Shown here: piece after piece, positions 1 through 7,644 of the stretch | How the letters are laid out: each line of letters opens with the position of its first letter | Numbering within the stretch: position 1 is the stretch's first letter | Source: Methanosarcina horonobensis HB-1 = JCM 15518 | GTDB taxonomy: Archaea; Halobacteriota; Methanosarcinia; Methanosarcinales; Methanosarcinaceae | Reading direction: 5' to 3' | Assembly: GCF_000970285.1 (NCBI RefSeq) | Contig: NZ_CP009516.1 | Span: forward strand, 3,389,036 to 3,453,035 | DNA: 64,000 nucleotides | Position numbers and translations under genes: made by a program | The notes under the pieces: model-generated | What the model was told of the DNA's origin: nothing | What the model saw: the letters and a program-made list of their open reading frames with translations, nothing else | The model's database searches: none

Positions 1-63
1 CTGCTGTGCGTGTATCAAAAACTGCCCGCAAAGTGCCAGATCGATGAAACCCGGGCTGGTTAA
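1..63 (+). CDS. C-terminal tail of an unidentified gene
   Basis: The first frame is open from the window edge to a TAA at 61-63, giving about 20 residues that end in ETRAG. Nothing in the tail is diagnostic. It may be the 3' end of a plus-strand gene upstream of the TetR regulator, or chance reading; the gene lies outside the window. Confidence 0.2.
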   Translation: MLCVYQKLPAKCQIDETRAG

Positions 64-154
64 AGATGCATCAGTGCGTCTCCATACGCTCTATAGCCAA
101 CGAAAGGAGCCTGAATATTTTATCTAATGAATATATCCCGAATGGAGTGGAACT

Positions 155-880
155 ATGGGAATCGCCGAGAGAAGACAACGAGAAAAGGAACAGCGAAAAA
201 CCGAGATCATCGATGCAGCCGAGCGTCTCTTTTTTTCTCGAAATTATGAAGATGTTTCTATGGAAGACATCGCCCGCGAGGTCGAACTGAATAAGGCTAC
301 CATTTATCTATACTTTAAAAATAAAGAGGCACTTTACGCTACTATCGTACTCCGTGGTATCGGGATCCTGAAGGAAAAATACACGGAATGCATGGAGAAA
401 CAGGTGTCGGGTATTGTCAAGGTAGCCCTGATGGGCCAGGCTTATTACCAGTTTTCACAGGAATACCCCGATTATCTTCGAATGATCCATTTTTACGGTT
501 CTGAGCGTTTTTCCAAAGAGAACCCGTGTACTGCAGAGATTGGAAAGGGATACGGTACCTGCCGTCTGATTCTGCGGGATGCGATCCAGGAGGGTATCGA
601 TGACGGTACAATCCGGGCCGATCTCGATCCGTTCCTGACATCGATGTACCTTATGATCTCCTTCATGGGTATTCTGTCAATGGAAAATAAATGGAAACTG
701 GTGATCGAGGTTGAGGGGTTCAGCTACGAGCAGTTTGCCAGTGAGTTTTTCCGGTTCATCACTCCTGCTATCTCTTCCGATGAGAAATCCCACAAAATGG
801 ATGTCAAAGATTTCGCATCATTTGGATTCTATTTAACCGAACCTGTGGCACCTGAGAAGAAAAAGAGAAAAGAATCTTAA
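155..880 (+). CDS. TetR/AcrR-family transcriptional regulator
   Basis: A 241-residue protein with an N-terminal TetR helix-turn-helix at about residues 15-62, including the typical recognition-helix end YLYFKNKEAL at 51-60. The C-terminal helical ligand and dimer domain has no recognisable ligand signature. A charged tail (EKKKRKES) closes the protein. The start ATG has a GGAGTGG ribosome-binding site a few bases upstream. No efflux pump or enzyme gene lies beside it, so its target cannot be inferred from context; the next gene downstream is a broken recombinase on the other strand. The family call is firm and the ligand unknown. Confidence 0.9.
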   Translation: MGIAERRQREKEQRKTEIIDAAERLFFSRNYEDVSMEDIAREVELNKATIYLYFKNKEALYATIVLRGIGILKEKYTECMEKQVSGIVKVALMGQAYYQFSQEYPDYLRMIHFYGSERFSKENPCTAEIGKGYGTCRLILRDAIQEGIDDGTIRADLDPFLTSMYLMISFMGILSMENKWKLVIEVEGFSYEQFASEFFRFITPAISSDEKSHKMDVKDFASFGFYLTEPVAPEKKKRKES

Positions 881-987
881 ATTTTAGATTAATCGATTCC
901 GATAATTTAACATTTCACCCCAAACACTGCTCCTTCTATACACATAAGATTCAGTCCAGTTAAGAATAGACTTAATTTCTGCAGCTT

Positions 988-1477
988 TCATCTCTCCGGC
1001 TGAAGGGTTACTATAATGTTCCTGGATAACCCGAGAGTATCATCTATAAGCTTTGCAGCTTCCTCTGGAGTCCAGCCTGCAGCTTGGGTGAACTTTATGC
1101 AGTTGCTCTTAATGCGTGGAAAGGCCTTTTATGAATCCCTGCATGTTCGCAGTAAACCTGGAATCTGTTATATGCGGTCCTCCCAGTAAATGGGAACAGA
1201 AATTCCTCCTTATTTTTTCCCTGGAGTTCCAGACCTTCCGGATCAGGAGTACTATATCATCCAAAAGAGGAGCATCGTACATACTTTTTTTCTTAGCTTC
1301 ATAGAAGTACAGGATATTTTCATTCAGATGAATATGATTATTCTTGATATTGCAGATATCTCCCCTCCAGATCCCTGTGGTTGCTGCCTGCTTGAACAGC
1401 AGTTCATCTTCCAGAACATCAATCACTCCCAAAAGCTTAGAGAATTCTTTTTTGTGAAGGCCGGTTTTCCGGGTCTA
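988..1477 (-). pseudogene. Frameshifted remnant of a tyrosine recombinase (integrase)
   Basis: The minus strand encodes pieces of an XerC/D-type catalytic domain in more than one frame. One frame reads LLFKQAATTGIWRGDI followed by the usual ILYFYEAKKK strand. The catalytic arginine expected in the TGLRRGE motif is replaced by tryptophan. A second frame carries the HALRAT box (HxxR) near 1115, and a further frame shift leads to an AAGWTPEEAAKLIDD tail ending at a TGA at 988-990. An in-frame TAG cuts the upstream side near 1476, and no catalytic tyrosine is evident. A 35-codon ORF (884-991, minus) overlaps its end and is not recognised. It is a dead integrase, probably of the element whose other parts lie at 1600-4140. 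Confidence 0.75.
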
Positions 1478-1606
1478 TAGCTTTCCTGTTTTTTTATTGC
1501 GCAGGAAAGTACTTCCAATGGATTATAAATGACTATGAAAAAAAGAAGAGAAATTTTCCTTTACTGCCCGGAGGTGGAAAACTTAAGATCTTTTATCGGA
1601 AGAAAC

Positions 1607-2554
1607 TTAATAATATGTAATTTTAGCTTCTCTTACATGGTAATATACACTGCCTGTGTTACTCCCATGAGCTGAAGTACCAATTGTACCATCACCTTCA
1701 ATATTCCAATATACTTTCCATTTTACACAAACTTTATCATAACCACTTTCATAAACGTACGTTGAAGAACCTATTCTTTCTGCAATATACTCGAACTGAG
1801 GCTCCAAACTAGGCGAAGCAACTGTTGTACTCTCAAATTTACCGATATCAATTTCAATCCATTTAATTTGATCAAATAATTTCACTTGCGCATTTGGATA
1901 GCCCATCTTATTTAAGTCAAGTTTAATTTTTGATGTTAGATCATTTTCATCTTGGAAGTCATTCTCTGAAACACTATTCTCTGAAGCAATGATATCCTTA
2001 AGTTCTAATAACATTAGATTACTGGGGTCTGATTCAATAGCCATATCAGCATATTTATTTGCTTGATCAATGTCTCCCAATCGCGAGAAAGAGCCTGCTT
2101 TCATGCATAAGGCAAAAGTGTTATTTTCGTTGTTTTTCAAAACTTCATCGGCACATTCGATAGTTTCTTCATAATTATGGAGGTGAAATAATGCCAATGA
2201 CTTCCGGTTTAAAACCTTTTCATTGTATTTTATAGATAAAGATTTATCAAAATACTCAATTGATTGTTCATAGTTTTTAGCTTCTAAGAGTTCATTTCCA
2301 TATTGGCAAAGTTCCTCAGGATTATTTGTACTATTTAGCCTGTCAGATTCAACCTTATATCTCACATCATTAGGGAAAGCATCTATTTCATCGGCACATC
2401 TATCGCCATCGGAATCGAGATGATAATTATAATCTTTTGGAAAAGCATCTATATTGTCTGGATACCCGTCATCATCACTATCGTTACTGATGCATCCTAG
2501 AGAAGCAAGTACTAACAGCAGAATAAGAAAATTTGGAATGCTTTTTTTAATCAT
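1607..2554 (-). CDS. Lipoprotein with calcium-binding TSP3-like repeats and TPR units
   Basis: About 315 residues from the ATG at 2554, preferred over 2584 because it gives a compact MIKK signal peptide ending in the lipobox LASLGC. After the cysteine come two acidic repeats (DSDDDGYPDNIDAF and DSDGDRCADEIDAF) that match thrombospondin type 3/EF-hand-like calcium loops. Three or so tetratricopeptide-like helical repeats follow (about residues 75-195), then an unrecognised C-terminal domain rich in beta-forming residues. It is probably anchored on the outer face of the membrane. It diverges from the small coat/pilin-like gene, and its start region is duplicated at 3815-3825 in front of a different gene. 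The function is unknown. Confidence 0.7.
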   Translation of the reverse strand: MIKKSIPNFLILLLVLASLGCISNDSDDDGYPDNIDAFPKDYNYHLDSDGDRCADEIDAFPNDVRYKVESDRLNSTNNPEELCQYGNELLEAKNYEQSIEYFDKSLSIKYNEKVLNRKSLALFHLHNYEETIECADEVLKNNENNTFALCMKAGSFSRLGDIDQANKYADMAIESDPSNLMLLELKDIIASENSVSENDFQDENDLTSKIKLDLNKMGYPNAQVKLFDQIKWIEIDIGKFESTTVASPSLEPQFEYIAERIGSSTYVYESGYDKVCVKWKVYWNIEGDGTIGTSAHGSNTGSVYYHVREAKITYY

Positions 2555-2738
2555 ACGAATTCCTTTTCTAAAAACAATGTTCATTTTTATTGCTATCGTT
2601 TTTTTCAGTTATTTTTCTTGCTTTCTGTTGGTTAGTAACTACATCTTTTATTTCATATTCTGGAGTAAAACTTCTTTTTTATCTTATTCAACTTAACTCA
2701 TATTGATTTTTTATAATAGTATCTATTTATTCCTATTT

Positions 2739-3035
2739 ATGATCTCTAAATATAAAGAAAAGTTTTCCAGAAAAAACATTAAATCGGTAGCTTTGAAATC
2801 TGCTACCGCAATATCCGGAGGTGTGGCAGTACTCGCTGCTAATGCCTCCGCAGCAATAAACACAACTGCTATCACTGAGTCGATTTCCACAATAACTTCT
2901 ATCCTTCTAAGTATGGGAGATATGGTTTCTGCTGCAATCGGCCCTATAATGACAATTGGAATTGCAAAGTTCTGTCTCAGGTTCTTTGATGATATCCTGG
3001 GAGCAATCAGTACAGGTCTTCGCTTTGGCCGTTAA
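2739..3035 (+). CDS. Small signal-peptide membrane protein, coat- or pilin-like
   Basis: 98 residues from the ATG at 2739, with a TATA-like TTTTTATAATA about 25 bases upstream. The N-terminus is strongly basic (KYKEKFSRKNIK). A hydrophobic stretch follows, ending in the signal-peptidase-like site AANASA before AINTTAI. One or two hydrophobic segments lie in the mature part, and the C-terminus is basic (GLRFGR). This build (basic leader, short mature region, one or two membrane spans, positive tail) is that of filamentous-virus major coat proteins and also of VirB2/TrbC-type pilins. A frameshifted copy lies at 3960-4138. The assignment rests on architecture only. Confidence 0.5.
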   Translation: MISKYKEKFSRKNIKSVALKSATAISGGVAVLAANASAAINTTAITESISTITSILLSMGDMVSAAIGPIMTIGIAKFCLRFFDDILGAISTGLRFGR

Positions 3036-3049
3036 AAGGGGGACTTCTC

Positions 3050-3226
3050 TTGAATTCCTCCCGTTTATTTATTCCTCTGCTTTTTCTTTTATTTCTTCCT
3101 TGCTCAACAATGGCTGCAGATATTAACGTTACATTCAACGACCTTAATTTATATCCCTCTCAGGAATTTTCTTTGTATCAGGTAACTAATCAGGCTTTCA
3201 ATACCTCGGCATTAAAAAAAGCATAA
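3050..3226 (+). CDS. Short secreted protein, possibly truncated
   Basis: A 58-residue frame opens with TTG at 3050, seven bases after an AAGGGGG ribosome-binding site that overlaps the end of the preceding small gene. It has a clear signal peptide (hydrophobic LFIPLLFLLFLP, then STMAADI), and its mature part ends abruptly at KKA. Another frame (3220-3312) continues with protein-like sequence (SIIEGFFSWIESYKK), so the gene may be a larger one broken by frameshift and deletion. Position and spacing suggest co-expression with the coat/pilin-like gene. Confidence 0.4.
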   Translation: MNSSRLFIPLLFLLFLPCSTMAADINVTFNDLNLYPSQEFSLYQVTNQAFNTSALKKA

Positions 3227-3384
3227 TAGAAGGGTTTTTTAGCTGGATAGAATCATACAAAAAAGTGTTTCCAAAGTACGAAATCAAAGAAATATCATAT
3301 CTGGTGTTATAATGTTAGTAGCAATAATGCGGTTAAATCAATTTTTGGGATGAGCTCATTCATTAATTCTACAGTTTCCATTCG

Positions 3385-3825
3385 TTAATTATACAGTTTC
3401 CCATCCTGCAGTGTCTCAGGGAAGAAAATACCCTGCATTAATTTTCCAAAAAGTTGACACGAGTCATTCATACCAACATATTGCCTGCCATTCTTAAAAA
3501 TGGTATCACTGTTTGCTCCTATTTCCATTTTTGAACCATCTCTAAGATAAAATGTGCATATCGTATCTGCAGGTCCGCCATTAGCTTCTCCAAATCGAAA
3601 ACTTAATATTTTTACAATATTGACAGCTTGCTCAATATCTTGATCATCAGTGAGAGTAATGGTTTCGTTTCCCTGCATAATTTGCACAGATACGACATTT
3701 GCTTTTTCGAGTTCGTGAGCAACAGGTAAACCATGTGCAAAATAAAAATATGCTAATAAAATTATAGTTGTAATAGTAGTTGAAATAACAATTTGCAGTA
3801 TAAACTTTGCATTCTTTTTGATCAC
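3385..3825 (-). CDS. Membrane-anchored protein of unknown function
   Basis: 146 residues. One N-terminal transmembrane anchor (about residues 8-30) is followed by a soluble domain of about 110 residues that probably lies outside the cell. I do not recognise the domain; it alternates short beta-like strands and has two cysteines (DTICTF and NDSCQLF) that could pair. Its first codons (MIKKN) and the DNA just upstream resemble those of the lipoprotein at 1607-2554. Both genes therefore seem to have inherited the same divergent promoter module by duplication. Confidence 0.5.
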   Translation of the reverse strand: MIKKNAKFILQIVISTTITTIILLAYFYFAHGLPVAHELEKANVVSVQIMQGNETITLTDDQDIEQAVNIVKILSFRFGEANGGPADTICTFYLRDGSKMEIGANSDTIFKNGRQYVGMNDSCQLFGKLMQGIFFPETLQDGKLYN

Positions 3826-4080
3826 TATATTTTTACTCCATTACGTTTTCTGTCAGTTAGCAACATGCTTTTTTATTCTATATTCAAGCAAAATCACTTA
3901 TCCATCTTATTTCACTTATTTATATTTCTTTTTATAATGATATTAATTTATTATCTTTTATGGTTCCCAAATATAAAAAAAGTTTTCCAGAAAAACCGTT
4001 AAATCAGTAGCTCTAAAATCTACTGCCGTAATGTCCGAAGGCGTAGCGATCCTTTCTGCAAATGCCTCCACAGCAAAAAA
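3815..4080 (+). repeat. Diverged duplicate of the 2550-2870 segment
   Basis: The 3815-4080 stretch aligns by eye with about 2550-2870. The shared parts are the divergent gene start (ATG AT/C CAT context), the T-rich promoter region with CTTTCTGTTGGTTAGTAAC against TTTTCTGTCAGTTAGCAAC, and the start of the coat/pilin-like gene (AAATATAAA followed by AGTTTTCCAGAAAAA). The downstream copy is decayed. The duplication spans a promoter shared by two divergent genes. Confidence 0.65.
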
Positions 4081-4138
4081 GATAAAAAGAATAGAAAAAG
4101 GTCACAGCAGGATGAATGAAACTCCGAATCAAATATGA
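3960..4138 (+). pseudogene. Decayed copy of the coat/pilin-like gene
   Basis: The sequence matches the signal-peptide half of the gene at 2739. One base is missing in the A-rich run near 3975, which breaks the frame. After the shift it reads KFSRKTVKSVALKS, then an EGVAILSANAS leader. Similarity then stops, and the frame ends in unrelated charged residues at a TGA (4136-4138). The mature membrane part is gone. Confidence 0.7.
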
Positions 4139-4154
4139 ATCCGATGAATCCGCT

Positions 4155-5015
4155 TTAAATTTCCAGCCCTTCCTCTTTCAGGAAATGATCAATCAATTTC
4201 CTTGAAATGCTTATCTTTCCGGGCAGGAAAGGCAGTTCGTCTGCTGAAAACCATTTTGCGTCCTCAATCTCAAATCCGTCGGGCCGAATTTCTCCGGAAT
4301 TATATTCCGCGGTAAAGCCGATCATGAGGGAATTAGGAAAAGGCCATGCCTGCGTCCCGAAGTAAGTGACGTTTTTAACTTTTATGCCTACTTCCTCCCA
4401 GACTTCTCTGGAAACCGCAGCTTCAGCCGATTCTCCTGGCTCGATAAAGCCGGCTATCAGGCTGTACATGTCTGGAGGGAAATTCGGAGACCTTGCGAGC
4501 AGGATCTTGCTGCCGTTTCTTATAAGCACAATAATAGCAGGTGAGATCCTTGGATAGAAGAGTTCTCCGCATTCAGGGCATTCTTTTCCCCGTTCTCCTG
4601 GCTTCTGCAGAGTCTTTGTCCCGCACCTGCTGCAGAACTGATTTGTCCTGTCCCACTCCATTACCTGCACTGCTTTATTTACAAGTTCAAAGCACCTTTC
4701 ACTTATCTCGGAATATGCCTGCCTGAGATCAACAAACTCCATCCCCTCAGGTGCTTCTGCATCCGCAGGAAGCTCGACAGAAAAGCAGTGCGTTCCCTCA
4801 AGCACGCCAAGATACTGTTCTCTTACCGCAGGAAGCCCGATCTCCTTATTAATATCAAGCAGCCTGGGAATTGCTCCAGGGTTTTTATGAGTTTTAAGAA
4901 GGATGTCACGCCCCCTGAAAATAAACCAGAGAGCCTTTTCGGTCCTGTCGGCTGGAGGTTTTATACCTGTGATAAATTTCGGATAAATGGGATTTTCTCT
5001 GTTCGTGGGGGTCAT
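4155..5015 (-). CDS. nudC: NADH/NAD-cap pyrophosphatase, Nudix family
   Basis: 286 residues. A four-cysteine zinc ribbon lies in the middle (C128, C131, C146, C149). The complete Nudix box runs from G189 to G210 (GX5EX7REXXEEXG, with REVWEEVG), and the NudC-specific QAWPFPNS signature follows at about 222-229. The enzyme hydrolyses NAD(H) to NMN(H) and AMP, and bacterial members also remove NAD caps from RNA. The N-terminal domain is that of the NudC family. It is a single-gene unit reading toward the accessory patch; no ribosome-binding site is obvious, which fits a short-leader or leaderless transcript. Confidence 0.92.
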   Translation of the reverse strand: MTPTNRENPIYPKFITGIKPPADRTEKALWFIFRGRDILLKTHKNPGAIPRLLDINKEIGLPAVREQYLGVLEGTHCFSVELPADAEAPEGMEFVDLRQAYSEISERCFELVNKAVQVMEWDRTNQFCSRCGTKTLQKPGERGKECPECGELFYPRISPAIIVLIRNGSKILLARSPNFPPDMYSLIAGFIEPGESAEAAVSREVWEEVGIKVKNVTYFGTQAWPFPNSLMIGFTAEYNSGEIRPDGFEIEDAKWFSADELPFLPGKISISRKLIDHFLKEEGLEI

Positions 5016-5236
5016 AGTGCCATACTATTGGGTTTTGTTATATATATGATTACAGGAGTGATTTAAGTTCAATAGAATTTAATTCTTCACTGCTGTAAAT
5101 TTAATTAATAGTATAAAAACAAATCAAATGACCTTTAATTTGTATTAAAAACTCTAAGAACAAACTTATTACATTATATTTATTGTAAAACAGAGATTTT
5201 TTGTGGGGAACGTTAAATTTCAGATAAAAAAAGTAA

Positions 5237-5260
5237 TTGATGGTGCACTCACACCATCAA
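5237..5260 (-). terminator. Hairpin terminator after the substrate-binding protein gene
   Basis: A perfect 9-bp inverted repeat (TTGATGGTG / CACCATCAA) with a 6-base loop lies 26 bases after the minus-strand stop at 5286. On the minus strand it is followed within a few bases by a run of seven T, the form of an intrinsic terminator. Confidence 0.65.
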
Positions 5261-5269
5261 CAATTAATA

Positions 5270-5319
5270 GAATTCGATATATTGATTATCGCTCGAATTC
5301 GATATATTGATTATCGCTC
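5270..5319. repeat. 25-bp perfect tandem duplication across a stop codon
   Basis: 5270-5294 and 5295-5319 are identical 25-mers beginning GAATTCGATATATTG. The first copy lies past and over the stop codon of the substrate-binding protein gene, the second within its last codons. The duplication altered only the last residues (ending IEFER) and left a second in-frame-like ending behind. It looks recent. Confidence 0.9.
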
Positions 5320-6545
5320 CACCTCGAAGCTGTTATATAATCTTCCCACTGGTAACTTCCGTTTTCTTCAGTAACTGTCCAGATATAGTACGTCCAGGAT
5401 TCTCTGTCCCCGTTCTCATTAAGTATCGTCCATCCGCTAATTCCATGATATCTATCTGTATTGGAAGTCATTGCCATTTTTATAATTTCATCATTATCTG
5501 ATGAAATGGGGTCCTGATAAACATATGTAGCTATCCAGAGAGCGTCATATGCGGCCAATGCATAAGATTCAGGAAGCCTTCCAAGTTGCTCTTCAATCTT
5601 GAGTTCAATCGCTTTAGATCTTTTATTATCGTTTAGGTATCCATACATGGGTGCACTTACATTGACTGCTGCAGCAAAACTGGCCGCGTTATTATCGTTG
5701 ATCAGTTCCTTGTTCAGTGCTATACCGTCAGTACCATACCATTTGACCTCTGACAGGGCAGAATAGTTCTGAGCTAAAGCAAAGATCTCTGTTGCTTCTC
5801 CATAGGAACAAAGAAACACAGCCACTGATTCACTAGCATGTTCTGAAGTGGCTGACATTACTTTTTCATTGAGTGCCTCTACTTCTGCTGAATGGTTCGC
5901 ATTTTCGGGTTTATACGCAATTCCCTTAAGTACTGTGCCGTTAAGAGCCTTAAAATTCTTTTCAACCTCATCAGCGAGTCCGTCACCCCATACATCATTC
6001 CTGTATATAGGGATTACAGTACCGATCCCTTCATTTGTCATCAGTCTTGCCAGAACAATTCCCTGGTTGGTGTCGTCAGGTACAAGTCTGAACAGGTTAT
6101 CGTCAGGAATAGCTAAAGATGGAGCTGTTGATGCAGTACTAAGAAGGATGATACCATTCTGATTCGCATAATCCAGGACAGCTTGCGCTTCATCGCTCCC
6201 CTGCGGACCGATAATAATCTTTATTCCCATTTCATCAAGTTCTTTGAGCTTTTCCAGAGCCGTCTCAGGATCACTTTCGGTATCCTTTACAACTAATTTT
6301 ACATTCATTCCGGAACCAAGCCCTGAGAAATAGCCATTGATATCCTCAGATGATACATCAAGTGCTACCTGGCTTGCTTCCCCTATAGAGGCAAGGCTCC
6401 CTGTAAGCGGTAAAAGTACTCCTATGGTTATATTCTCAGATTCACTGGTAGCCCCGAGATTCACAGTCTCTCCGGAGGATTCGATACAGCCTGATAAAAG
6501 AATTGCCAGAATTATACATATTGAAATACATGATTTCCTGTTCAT
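5286..6545 (-). CDS. Substrate-binding lipoprotein, branched-chain amino acid (LivK/Peripla_BP_6) type
   Basis: About 419 residues from the ATG at 6545 (MNRKSC), chosen over 6572 because a TATA-like element sits at 6573-6590, where it would overlap the longer start. The signal peptide ends in the lipobox ILLSGC. The mature protein has the two-lobed type 1 periplasmic-binding fold, with ITIGVLLPLTGSLASIG at its start, IIIGPQGSDEA, and STASTAPSLAIPDDNLFRL. The family binds amino acids, amides or urea outside the cell for an ABC importer. No permease or ATPase gene is adjacent, so it is an orphan here and may serve a distant transporter or a sensory role. A hairpin terminator follows. Confidence 0.88.
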   Translation of the reverse strand: MNRKSCISICIILAILLSGCIESSGETVNLGATSESENITIGVLLPLTGSLASIGEASQVALDVSSEDINGYFSGLGSGMNVKLVVKDTESDPETALEKLKELDEMGIKIIIGPQGSDEAQAVLDYANQNGIILLSTASTAPSLAIPDDNLFRLVPDDTNQGIVLARLMTNEGIGTVIPIYRNDVWGDGLADEVEKNFKALNGTVLKGIAYKPENANHSAEVEALNEKVMSATSEHASESVAVFLCSYGEATEIFALAQNYSALSEVKWYGTDGIALNKELINDNNAASFAAAVNVSAPMYGYLNDNKRSKAIELKIEEQLGRLPESYALAAYDALWIATYVYQDPISSDNDEIIKMAMTSNTDRYHGISGWTILNENGDRESWTYYIWTVTEENGSYQWEDYITASRWSDNQYIEFER

Positions 6546-6572
6546 AAATGTCACAATTAATTTATAGCCCAA

Positions 6573-6590
6573 GACTGTATTTATATATTT
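6573..6590 (-). promoter_or_regulatory. TATA-box promoter of the substrate-binding protein gene
   Basis: On the minus strand the sequence reads AAAAATATATAAATACAG, a good archaeal TATA element. It lies about 30-40 bases upstream of the ATG at 6545, which leaves a short leader. This supports the shorter start. Confidence 0.5.
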
Positions 6591-7032
6591 TTATTGTTTG
6601 TACATATATAATGATTGTTAAAAAAATTGTTAATGGAGTATTTAGAGATCAAAAGAAAGACGTATCCATTTTCGCTTTTGTTTCAATTATTTGAATAAAA
6701 TCTAATTTATCGGGAACTGTATTTGATTAGGCTCCAGAGAAAAGGGCATTTTTTTTGCAGTAAAATAGTGAATTTAAGGGACAAAAAACAGATAATACGC
6801 TTTTTTAAAAACATATGAAAAGTTGAAAAATAGAATCGCTCAAAATCGGGTCCTATTCTTAGATTTTACCTTGTAAATCTTTATTCTGCAAATATTTCGT
6901 AAATCTTAGCTATAAGAATAGTCGAAGTCAGAGGAATGATAACTCCCAATCCAATCCTGGGAAGTGTTTGAAATTAAACTTAATCCATAACTAATATAGG
7001 TATTTTTCTACTGCTTACAGGATTTCTACTGC
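6591..7032. other. Intergenic region, no gene seen
   Basis: About 440 AT-rich bases between the substrate-binding protein gene and hemK2. Stops are frequent in all frames. A duplicated GATTTCTACTGCTTACAGGA motif (about 7010-7037) overlaps the end of hemK2. No RNA gene was recognised. Confidence 0.5.
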
Positions 7033-7641
7033 TTACAGGAGTTTTCCTCTCACCACCATTAATTTCTCAAATGAAACTTTTTTCTTCAGCACAACGTCGA
7101 CCTCGAATCCCAGTTTTTCCATCTTATCCTTCACAGCTTCAAGCCCGGTTATCGAAGAGATTAACACCAGAATTTTCCCTCCGGGACTCAAGTAGTCTCT
7201 GACCTCATCCAAAAAACGGTCGAGAGTCTCCCGCCCGCTTATCCCGCCGTCAAAAGCGTAGTTAAGCCATCCAGGGACTTTTTCGTCTTCGGAAGTGGGA
7301 AGATAAGGCGGATTAAACAGAATAAGGTCAAAAAAAACTCCCCTGTTTCCTGGTTTTATACATTTGAAAAGGTCGGTACGGATTACTTCAACCCCGTTTG
7401 CTTTTGCACAGAGGGCGGCGTGAGGGTTGATTTCAGTTGCAAAGACACGGATGCCTTTAATATTTGCCCTGAGAACGGCAGATACGAAACCCGAACCTGC
7501 TCCTATCTCAAGGACGCGCATGCCTGGTTCTGCCTCTTCGAGGGCAGCATCGGCGAGCAAAAAGGAATCTTCTGCTGGCTCGTAAACAAAGTCTAAGGGT
7601 CCGAGTTTGACCCGGGTATTTCTATATTCTATTTCAACCAT
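7033..7641 (-). CDS. HemK2/Mtq2-type class I methyltransferase, probably for release factor aRF1
   Basis: 202 residues forming a single Rossmann methyltransferase domain. EPAEDSFLL lies at 21-29, the SAM motif EIGAGSG at 45-51, and the N5-glutamine methyltransferase signature NPPY at 110-113. The length and the lack of the N-terminal PrmC domain match the archaeal/eukaryotic Mtq2-HemK2 type, which methylates the GGQ glutamine of the class I release factor. It starts three bases after the stop of rsmA, so the two are co-transcribed. The substrate is inferred from the family; the methyltransferase type is clear. Confidence 0.85.
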   Translation of the reverse strand: MVEIEYRNTRVKLGPLDFVYEPAEDSFLLADAALEEAEPGMRVLEIGAGSGFVSAVLRANIKGIRVFATEINPHAALCAKANGVEVIRTDLFKCIKPGNRGVFFDLILFNPPYLPTSEDEKVPGWLNYAFDGGISGRETLDRFLDEVRDYLSPGGKILVLISSITGLEAVKDKMEKLGFEVDVVLKKKVSFEKLMVVRGKLL

Positions 7642-7644
7642 GGT

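Noticed and set aside
2454-2696. Open frame of 80 codons antisense to the lipoprotein start
   Set aside because: It is antisense to the signal-peptide region and promoter, and it is T-rich with no ribosome-binding site.
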